Shown here: in pieces, positions 1-5,205 of the stretch
How positions within the stretch are numbered: position 1 is the first letter of the stretch
How the letters are laid out: each line of letters starts with the position of its first letter
Notes under the pieces: generated by a model
Seen by the model: the letters and a program-made list of their open reading frames with translations, nothing else
Told to the model about the DNA's origin: nothing
The model's database searches: none
Source: Deltaproteobacteria bacterium
Lineage (GTDB): Bacteria > Desulfobacterota > GWC2-55-46
Length of the DNA stretch: 5,412 nucleotides
Direction: 5' to 3'
NCBI GenBank assembly: GCA_016234955.1
Contig: JACRNN010000180.1
Span: forward strand, 1-5,412
Translations under genes and position numbers: made by a program

Positions 1-407
1 TAATAACGGACATCGAGAGGATCGGGGACGACGCCGAAGGACTGGCCAAGATCAGCCTGTCGATCGGGGACGCCCCGCTTGTAAAGCCGCTGATAGACCT
101 GCCGAAGATGGCGGATAAGGCCCTGTCCATGCTCAAACGGTGCATGGAGGCGTTTATCGACAGGGACGTCGAGACCGCCAAGCGGATATGCGACGAGGAC
201 GACGAGGTCGACGCGCTCTACGATGAGATATACAGGGAGCTTATCTTCCTGATGATAGAGGACCCGAAGCTCGTAAAGGACGCGACCTACCTTATCTGGG
301 CGGCCCACAACCTCGAAAGGATAGCCGACAGGGTCACCAACATCGCCGAGAGGGTGGTCTACATGGTCACCGGCAAGATGGAGGAGATGAACGTGTCGAA
401 GTATTGA
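1..407 (+). CDS. phoU: Phosphate-signalling regulator PhoU, C-terminal part (5' end outside window)
   Basis: The reading frame is open from base 3 to the TGA at 405-407, giving 134 residues that enter mid-protein. The visible part contains one PhoU signature (D-I-E-R-I-G-D-D-A) at its start and a second (H-N-L-E-R-I-A-D-R-V-T-N-I-A-E) near its end. In this family these acidic E/D-x-x-x-D motifs lie on paired three-helix bundles and bind metal. PhoU usually has about 220-240 residues, so roughly the second half of the protein is present. In known bacteria PhoU is cytoplasmic, couples the PstSCAB phosphate transporter to the PhoR/PhoB two-component system and represses the Pho regulon when phosphate is plentiful. 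It is normally the last gene of a pst operon, which fits the non-coding stretch that follows. The pst genes themselves are not visible here. Identity is confident from the paired motifs and the helical, charged composition. Confidence 0.93.
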   Translation, partial: ITDIERIGDDAEGLAKISLSIGDAPLVKPLIDLPKMADKALSMLKRCMEAFIDRDVETAKRICDEDDEVDALYDEIYRELIFLMIEDPKLVKDATYLIWAAHNLERIADRVTNIAERVVYMVTGKMEEMNVSKY

Positions 408-440
408 GCTCACGCCCTTAAACGCCCGCTCGATTATCGA

Positions 441-628
441 CAGGTTGCTGAAAAACTCGATTTGCCGTCTTCGCTATCCCTTCGCTCTGTCATTCCGAGC
501 CCTTCGCTTTGCTCAGGATAAACTCCGTGAAGAATCTCAGAGCTGATAAAATCAAGCAGTTACAAGATTCTTTGTAGCCTTCGGCTTCTCTGAATGACAA
601 CTTTGGGGACTTTTTCCTCAACCTGCTG
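441..628. repeat. Imperfect long palindromic (MITE-like) intergenic repeat
   Basis: The two ends are inverted copies. CAGGTTGctgAAAAActc at 441-458 matches the reverse complement of 609-626 at about 15 of 18 positions. Inside these ends a second pair is also inverted: GTCATTCCGAG (489-499) with AGAATCT (531-537) on the left, and AGATTCT (565-571) with CTGAATGAC (590-598) on the right. The whole element could fold into one long interrupted hairpin. It has no coding potential on either strand and is less GC-rich than the flanking genes. Elements carrying GTCATTC...GAAGAATCT are, from memory, common extragenic repeats in several environmental bacterial lineages. No transposase is present, so if it is mobile it must be non-autonomous. 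It may also act as the transcription end for phoU, because no other terminator is visible behind that gene. Confidence 0.65.
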
Positions 629-675
629 ATACAAACGTATTAAATGAAGTTACTTTCTTGCTTGTTGCCGCGGAC

Positions 676-703
676 TTGACATTCCCCGATTATCTGCAAT
701 ACT
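676..703 (+). promoter_or_regulatory. Candidate sigma70-type promoter for the M4 peptidase gene
   Basis: A perfect TTGACA at 676-681 is followed after 16 bases by AATACT at 698-703, which matches the TATAAT consensus at 4 of 6 positions. The region is AT-rich and lies about 80 bases before the peptidase ATG. This would leave an untranslated leader of roughly 70 bases. The -35 box is strong and the -10 box is only fair. Confidence 0.5.
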
Positions 704-721
704 TCTGTATATTAAAATAAT

Positions 722-743
722 CTGAAAACAACCTGAAAAAGAT
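722..743 (+). promoter_or_regulatory. Pair of 11-bp direct repeats in the peptidase leader, possible regulator site
   Basis: CTGAAAACAAC (722-732) is followed immediately by CTGAAAAAGAT (733-743), giving two units in phase with one helical turn. The 11-base spacing and the leading CTG recall PhoB boxes (repeats of CTGTCAT plus an AT-rich spacer), and phoU is adjacent. The bases after CTG do not match the PhoB consensus. If the promoter at 676-703 is real, the repeats lie downstream of its start point, where a bound protein would more likely repress than activate. The regulator is unidentified. Confidence 0.2.
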
Positions 744-784
744 GTGCGGCTGTTTTATCTCCGTATCAAAACCAAGGAGGTTTT

Positions 785-3700
785 ATGCTCAAGAGGGTGC
801 TATTGTTTCTTGTTGCCTTTCTACTGGTCGCAATAGAGACGCCTGCTCTTGCCCAGCCGCCAAGGATTGACGTCGACAAGATAAGAGACAGGAGTATAAG
901 GGCCCTTATCTCCTCTTCTCCAACCGCGGTAAGCGGGCTTGTGGACCCGTCCGGCAAGGTGATAAGCATGGAAGGCAGGTTTGTCATGGCGCCGGCCGGC
1001 TCCGCGCCGGACGTAACGGTCCGCAGATTCCTCGACAGGTACTCTACAAACTTCAGCATCCCCCGGAACCTCAGGGGTTATAAGGTCCTTTCGGGAAAAA
1101 AGATAAACAAGGACCTGTCGCGGGTAAACGTACGGCAGACATACAACGGGGTGGCGGTATTCGGCTCAGGCCTGTTCGTCGATGTGAGCGGTAACGGAGA
1201 GGTTATAGCGGTCTGCAATAACCAGGTGCCTGTCGCCCCCGGGGTCAACGTGACCCCGGGGCTGACGAACGTCCAGGCCGCGTCAAAGATGAGGAGCGCG
1301 TTGAACCTCCGGGAAGGGGCGGCCCCGGAGTTGACCCTCGGCATTGTCGACAGGGGGAGGATGCTGGCCGGGAAATCCGACCCCAGGCTTGTCTGGGGGG
1401 CCGAGATAGCGACGCCTGAGGGGGTCACGCAGGCGTTTATCGACGCAAGGGACGGCTCTTTGGTCTTTAGCGTCTTTACGCCCGTGGACGTTTCAAGCCA
1501 GTCCGGTTCATGCGCCTCACCCACCCCCCAGTACCATCTGAACGCAAGGACAGGGGCGCCGGACTTCATGACCTTCGGCCCGGCGGGCCTCTGGATCCCG
1601 GAGTCCTCAAGCAACGACCCCGGCAGGGTCGCGCTCGCCTTCTTCCAGAGGTACCCTACGGTCTTCGGCACAGGGGACGCGCCCAACCAGCTGCGGGTCG
1701 CCTCCATAGAGAGAAGGCCCGCCCCGCTCTCCATGACCCATGTGGTCCTTGATCAGGTATACGGCGGCATCCCGGTGTACGGAGCCCAGCTACGGGTCCA
1801 CCTGAGCCCTTCCATGACGATATCTTCGATAAGCGGGAATTACGTGCGGGACCCCCAGGTGCTCCTTACCCCCGTGCTGACGCTCGACAGGGCGAAGTTC
1901 GCGGCCGTATCGGAGGTTTTGAACATGCGTAATGGGCTGGAGGGCGCGCCGGAACCGCCGGAGACGGAGCGGGGCAGGGGCAGGCCGCGCCTCGACACTT
2001 CCAGCGCCCTCTTCAGGAACAGGGTCACGGAATTGAACAGGCAGGTCAGGAGCAAGGGGCTCGTGATCATGCCGGCCGTCCTTAGCAACGTCAGCGGCAT
2101 CAAGAACGAACTCACGTACCTCTTCCAGTTCCCGGAGGCCAATATCTTCGTAAGCGCCGCCACCGGGAATATCGCTTTTGTCATCCCCAACTACATGGAC
2201 GCCAACAGGCTCGTCTACGACGCGCGGGGCGGGAACGAGCTCGACCTGCTCCATCCGCCAACCCTCGTCTTCAATAACGGCAATCAGGTGTCTACAACGG
2301 CCCCGAACGCGGACGCCGCAAGGGCCGACGCGTTCATAACAAGGACGCTCGGCGCTTACGCCACGCTCGGCAGGACGAGCTACGACGACCACGATTCGGC
2401 CGCCGTGGCCGTGACGAACGCGACGCTTATCTTCGGCGGATGCCCCAACGCCCACTGGGACGCGTTCCGCAACCAGATGTGGTTCTGCCTCGGCACCTTC
2501 AGCGGGGACGTCCTCGCCCACGAGTTCACCCACGGCGTCACGCAGACGACGGCCGGGCTCATCTACCTCGACGAGTCGGGCGCCCTGAACGAGCACTACA
2601 GCGACGTGATGGCCTCGGTCGCGTTCCCTGACGCGATAACGCCGCCGGCCCCGCAGGGCTGGCTGATAGGCGAGGGGACCACATTCGTACGCGACATGGC
2701 GAACCAGCCGGTCAGGAACTACGCCAACTACGCGCAGAGGGGGCCGGGATGCCAGGGCCTGATCGACGTCTTTGACCCGGCGAACAACTGCGACATGGGC
2801 AACGTCCATACGAACTCCGGCATAGGCAACAGGGCCGCGGTCCTGCTCGCCGACGGCCTTACGGGCACGCCCCATACGGGCATAGGCAGGGACAGGCTCG
2901 GACGGCTTTTCCTGGAGACGCTCTCCACCAGGATGCATCCGTGGGCCGCATACACGGATGAGCTCCACAATACGTGGGAGACGGCGCGGGACTTCGAGGC
3001 CAGAGGCGTAAGGGTCACGAGCTCCACTTCCCCGTCCTCCCCGCTCCTCGACTTCAACGGCGCGGCCAACGAGGTGTCATGGGCCTTTACGCAGGTCGGG
3101 GTCGACGCAAGGCTCATATCCGGGTGGTACGACATCGGCGGAGGGGTTGCCGGGGGAAGGGGCGATCTGGTATTCTTCGACGGGCTTACGCTCCCTGGCG
3201 GGCTCACAGTGGCTGACGTCGAGCTCGTGGTCAGGGCCATGGCGGGCGGCGTCCCCTACTGGGAAGGCAGGTCGAGGGTAAGCACCGGAGGGAACGTAAC
3301 CTTCCCGGGCGGGGTATTCGGCGCGAACATAACCGGCCACGGCATAGGCACGCCCAACGAGAGGACCACCGTACACTATTTCCATTCGGGCTTCCTGCCC
3401 TTGCAGATCAGCGTGAACGTCATATCGAGCAACCCGGCAACCCCGCTTCCGGAACGGACCGAGGTCGAGACAGCCGCCAGAGTGCACTGGGTCGGTGTCG
3501 GCGATAGGGGCGACGACACGATAAACGCGGGCGTTAACGTGACCGGGGCCGGATGCGTCGTTGACGACGTGGTCCTTGAGCTGCTTGACCGCCAGTACCA
3601 GGTCGTGGCCACCACAAGGCAGGGCGACGCGGACGCGGTCCAGACGTATCAGGCGGGACTGATTACACTATCGTACGGCGCCAGGGTCTCGGCGAGCAAC

Positions 3701-3808
3701 CGCGGGACGGCCAACGAGGAGGTGAGTGTCCACTGGTGGTATGATATAGGGAGCGCGAACAGGTACAGGCTCCGCTATTATCTCCTTGGGAACAACTGCT
3801 CCCTTTAA
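785..3808 (+). CDS. Secreted thermolysin-family (M4) zinc metallopeptidase with duplicated propeptide and duplicated C-terminal domain
   Basis: This encodes a 1007-residue exported endopeptidase. The ATG follows AAGGAGG (774-780). Residues 1-23 form a signal peptide with a likely cut after A-L-A. Residues about 78-235 and 277-470 each look like an FTP plus PepSY propeptide module (Q-T-Y-N-G-V-A-V-F-G near 118-127; Q-V-Y-G-G-I-P-V-Y-G near 324-333). The catalytic domain spans about 472-773. Zinc ligands are H579 and H583 (H-E-F-T-H) and E603, exactly 20 residues later as in thermolysin. E580 is the general base. Y594, H675 (H-T-N-S-G-I), N-A-H-W (555-558) and D607 also match family positions. 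The end of the domain (G-I-G-R-D-R-L-G; E-V-S-W-A-F-T-Q-V-G-V) aligns with the end of thermolysin. Residues about 780-1007 form two similar unrecognised units, probably beta-rich. Cysteine pairs 553/568, 656/669 and 924/1005 could form disulfides. Several calcium ligands of thermolysin are not conserved. The M4 assignment is very secure; the natural substrate is unknown. Confidence 0.95.
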   Translation: MLKRVLLFLVAFLLVAIETPALAQPPRIDVDKIRDRSIRALISSSPTAVSGLVDPSGKVISMEGRFVMAPAGSAPDVTVRRFLDRYSTNFSIPRNLRGYKVLSGKKINKDLSRVNVRQTYNGVAVFGSGLFVDVSGNGEVIAVCNNQVPVAPGVNVTPGLTNVQAASKMRSALNLREGAAPELTLGIVDRGRMLAGKSDPRLVWGAEIATPEGVTQAFIDARDGSLVFSVFTPVDVSSQSGSCASPTPQYHLNARTGAPDFMTFGPAGLWIPESSSNDPGRVALAFFQRYPTVFGTGDAPNQLRVASIERRPAPLSMTHVVLDQVYGGIPVYGAQLRVHLSPSMTISSISGNYVRDPQVLLTPVLTLDRAKFAAVSEVLNMRNGLEGAPEPPETERGRGRPRLDTSSALFRNRVTELNRQVRSKGLVIMPAVLSNVSGIKNELTYLFQFPEANIFVSAATGNIAFVIPNYMDANRLVYDARGGNELDLLHPPTLVFNNGNQVSTTAPNADAARADAFITRTLGAYATLGRTSYDDHDSAAVAVTNATLIFGGCPNAHWDAFRNQMWFCLGTFSGDVLAHEFTHGVTQTTAGLIYLDESGALNEHYSDVMASVAFPDAITPPAPQGWLIGEGTTFVRDMANQPVRNYANYAQRGPGCQGLIDVFDPANNCDMGNVHTNSGIGNRAAVLLADGLTGTPHTGIGRDRLGRLFLETLSTRMHPWAAYTDELHNTWETARDFEARGVRVTSSTSPSSPLLDFNGAANEVSWAFTQVGVDARLISGWYDIGGGVAGGRGDLVFFDGLTLPGGLTVADVELVVRAMAGGVPYWEGRSRVSTGGNVTFPGGVFGANITGHGIGTPNERTTVHYFHSGFLPLQISVNVISSNPATPLPERTEVETAARVHWVGVGDRGDDTINAGVNVTGAGCVVDDVVLELLDRQYQVVATTRQGDADAVQTYQAGLITLSYGARVSASNRGTANEEVSVHWWYDIGSANRYRLRYYLLGNNCSL

Positions 3809-3876
3809 AAAACGCCTCGGCATAAGGCGGCGCTTCTTGATCGCTGCGGAGCGGTTGGCAGGCGCAAAGGCAAAGA

Positions 3877-3904
3877 AAGGCCCCGGGGAACACCCCGGGG
3901 CCTT
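3877..3904 (-). terminator. Strong hairpin terminator between convergent genes, better formed for the minus strand
   Basis: A perfect 12-bp inverted repeat (AAGGCCCCGGGG / CCCCGGGGCCTT) surrounds a 4-base loop (AACA). On the minus strand the stem is followed by a T-rich run (TTTCTTTG), as expected for intrinsic termination of the lipoprotein gene, whose stop lies about 195 bases upstream in that direction. On the plus strand the stem begins 68 bases after the peptidase stop, but no T tract follows. It may still stop or stabilise that transcript, so it could work in both directions. Confidence 0.7.
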
Positions 3905-3981
3905 CATGCGTTATGGGCTGTCACGTGTTATGAAAATATGGATTTGCACATGGCGGCAACCTGCTTCAATGAACATGCATA

Positions 3982-4012
3982 GCGAGCGCATTCCCCGCAG
4001 CTTGTTGCGGGG
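3982..4012. repeat. REP-like palindrome, copy 1
   Basis: CCCCGCAG-CTTG-TTGCGGGG (3993-4012) forms an 8-bp stem, including one G-T pair, with a CTTG loop. It is preceded by GCGAGCGCATT. The stretch 3982-4004 is identical over 23 bases to 5127-5149 beyond the other end of the neighbouring lipoprotein gene. The leading AGCGAGCG octamer recurs at 4016-4023, between this copy and the next. Confidence 0.7.
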
Positions 4013-4051
4013 TCAAGCGAGCGAATAGAAATATATACTCCCTTATATGTC

Positions 4052-4084
4052 GAAGATTCCCCGCAGCTTGCTGCGGGGAGCTTC
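4052..4084. repeat. REP-like palindrome, copy 2
   Basis: GAAG-att-CCCCGCAG-CTTG-CTGCGGGG-ag-CTTC is a near-perfect hairpin with an 8-bp GC-rich stem, a CTTG loop and a second outer 4-bp stem. It shares CCCCGCAGCTTG and GCGGGG with copy 1 and begins 39 bases after it. It ends 15 bases from the stop codon of the minus-strand lipoprotein gene, so in that gene's transcript it would sit in the immediate 3' tail and could protect the message. Confidence 0.7.
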
Positions 4085-4099
4085 AACCGCCCGTGAGGC

Positions 4100-5086
4100 C
4101 TATGGCAGTCTTTCTATCAGGACCTTTCCCTCCATCATCTTCGGGAGCCAGATGGTGTTGTTCCTGGAGTCGTAGTAGAAATCCGCCGGGCCGTGCACAT
4201 CCTCTGACAGCTTGATAGAAGACAGTTCTCCTGTCATCAGGTCATAGACGCGCATCATGCCCGGTTTGTCGAAAGCCACCCAGTCGGTAAAGTAAATCTT
4301 TCTGTCCTGCACAAGGGCCACTCCGTCAAGAAAGCCGAGCGGGCCGGCGAGCTTTTTGTACTGATTGTCCCTGATGTATATCACCCCAAGCTCCCCGTTC
4401 GCCCTGGTGCCTTCGCCAAAACCGACTATGAACAACCTGTCGCTGTCCCTGTCGTAATATAAGCCGTTTGCGCCCGCGATCCCCTCCTGAAGCAGCGTAA
4501 ACGACGGTTTTTCGCCAAGGGATATCTTATAGACTTTACCTGTATCGGTTGCTGATACGAAAAGAGTCTTATCGTCAAACACCGTTAGGTCGTTTAAAAA
4601 GACTGTTTTTTCGGCGGAGAAGTCGAGCTCAAAGACCTGTGCCCTCGTGGACAAGTCAAAGCCCACCACGCGGTCGATATCCGTCACAAAGAGGGTCTGG
4701 CCTATGATAGCCATGCCCTTTGGCGCGTTCAGTACGCCTGTTTTGGGCAGGAATTGCCTGTTCACAATGACGCCGTCGGGCTTAAGCTCCGATATGAAGC
4801 CGTCTCCGTCTTTCGCGGTCGGATCAAGCTTTACCCCGACGTTTGAAACAAAGAACCGGGAGCCGTCCCTGTCCGCTATGACGCTCTCGGGGGAAGAGAA
4901 ACCGTCGATGACCTTCGTCTTTACTTCTGTCTTTACTTCGGCTGGCCTCAGACCCCTGCACCCGCTCACGATGAAAAGGGCAAGGAGGAGGACAAAGAGC
5001 CTGGCCGGGATATTTACGCCGGCGTACCATGCTTGAATTCCAAAGATTCTCAGGAGCTTGCCGCGGTGAGAGTCCATCTTACGCAT
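4100..5086 (-). CDS. Lipoprotein with SMP-30/gluconolactonase-like beta-propeller
   Basis: This is a 328-residue protein read from the ATG at 5086, which is preceded by AAGGAGG (5097-5103). The frame continues upstream to a GTG at 5125, but that extension overlaps the ribosome site and the nearby repeat, so the ATG is preferred. A basic N-terminus leads to a hydrophobic run (L-F-V-L-L-L-A-L-F-I) and a lipobox V-S-G-C with the lipidated cysteine at about residue 43, so the protein should be membrane-anchored outside the cytoplasm. The rest shows repeated propeller strands (L-F-V-S-A, L-F-I-V-G, I-Y-F-T-D). Residues E67 (S-P-E-S-V), N165 (L-N-D), N207 (A-N-G-L) and D254 (L-D-G-V) fall where SMP-30/gluconolactonase enzymes carry their metal and substrate residues. 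It could be a lactonase-type hydrolase or a non-enzymatic NHL-like binding protein; no substrate can be named. Its GC content is visibly lower than that of the peptidase. It lies behind glyQ on the same strand with a gap of about 119 bases and may have its own promoter. Confidence 0.8.
   Translation of the reverse strand: MRKMDSHRGKLLRIFGIQAWYAGVNIPARLFVLLLALFIVSGCRGLRPAEVKTEVKTKVIDGFSSPESVIADRDGSRFFVSNVGVKLDPTAKDGDGFISELKPDGVIVNRQFLPKTGVLNAPKGMAIIGQTLFVTDIDRVVGFDLSTRAQVFELDFSAEKTVFLNDLTVFDDKTLFVSATDTGKVYKISLGEKPSFTLLQEGIAGANGLYYDRDSDRLFIVGFGEGTRANGELGVIYIRDNQYKKLAGPLGFLDGVALVQDRKIYFTDWVAFDKPGMMRVYDLMTGELSSIKLSEDVHGPADFYYDSRNNTIWLPKMMEGKVLIERLP
4918..4941. repeat. 12-bp tandem repeat within the lipoprotein gene
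   Basis: GTCTTTACTTCT (4918-4929) is followed directly by GTCTTTACTTCG (4930-4941), with 11 of 12 bases identical. On the coding strand it gives the charged repeat E-V-K-T-E-V-K-T-K-V just after the lipobox. It therefore lies in the flexible linker between the membrane anchor and the propeller, where in-frame changes in copy number would be tolerated. Confidence 0.7.
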
Positions 5087-5096
5087 GATTTTTATT

Positions 5097-5103
5097 CCTC
5101 CTT
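5097..5103 (-). promoter_or_regulatory. Ribosome binding site that sets the lipoprotein start
   Basis: On the minus strand AAGGAGG lies 10 bases before the ATG at 5086. It sits inside the longer open frame that begins with GTG at 5125, and no comparable site precedes that GTG. This favours the shorter, 328-residue product. Confidence 0.75.
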
Positions 5104-5108
5104 GATAG

Positions 5109-5121
5109 GTTTTACTAAAAC
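5109..5121. promoter_or_regulatory. Perfect short palindrome upstream of the lipoprotein ribosome site
   Basis: GTTTTA-C-TAAAAC is a perfect 6+1+6 inverted repeat, five bases upstream of the ribosome binding site of the minus-strand lipoprotein gene. Its position would suit an operator or a small leader hairpin. It is short and AT-rich, so chance is possible, and no clear promoter boxes were found around it. Confidence 0.25.
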
Positions 5122-5125
5122 GCAC

Positions 5126-5174
5126 GGCGAGCGCATTCCCCGCAGCTTGGCTATCGGAGAATCTTCAATTCGCC
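5126..5174. repeat. REP-like palindrome, copy 3 (diverged)
   Basis: The left part, 5127-5149, is identical to 3982-4004. The right part (GGAGAATCTTCAATTCGCC, 5156-5174) resembles the right flank of copy 2. The whole can fold: GGCGA (5126-5130) pairs with TCGCC (5170-5174), ATTCCCC (5135-5141) pairs with GGAGAAT (5156-5162) with one mismatch, and AGC-TTG-GCT closes the tip. The GC-rich CTGCGGGG arm of the other copies has changed. It lies between glyQ and the lipoprotein gene. Confidence 0.6.
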
Positions 5175-5205
5175 GGCAAAAATGAAAATTCCATTTTTTG
5201 GCTTA

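Noticed and set aside
1078..1734. 218-residue minus-strand open frame over the propeptide region
   Set aside because: It lies antisense to the well-supported FTP modules, has no ribosome site and no family features.
1790..2968. 392-residue open frame on the minus strand inside the peptidase gene
   Set aside because: It is a GC-rich shadow of the M4 gene: arginine-, valine- and proline-heavy, with no recognisable domain, and it lies opposite perfectly conserved catalytic motifs.
3813..3829. CGCCT / AGGCG hairpin just after the peptidase stop as a terminator
   Set aside because: It has only five pairs and no T tract; the 3877-3904 hairpin is far stronger.
3786..4028. 80-residue plus-strand open frame overlapping the peptidase end
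   Set aside because: It runs through the terminator hairpin and the REP-like repeat, has no ribosome site, and its low-complexity basic product resembles no family.
3982..4084. Two spaced palindromes considered as a CRISPR fragment
   Set aside because: There are only two unequal copies, the third copy is over 1 kb away, and the hairpin-plus-CTTG structure fits a REP-like extragenic repeat.
5087..5125. GTG at 5125 as the lipoprotein start
   Set aside because: The strong AAGGAGG at 5097-5103 would then be inside the gene, and the extension runs right up to the repeat. The ATG at 5086 is better placed.
5178..5198. AAAAATG / CATTTTT inverted repeat behind glyQ as a terminator
   Set aside because: The stem is seven pairs and almost all A-T, so too weak to call an intrinsic terminator even though a T run forms one arm.
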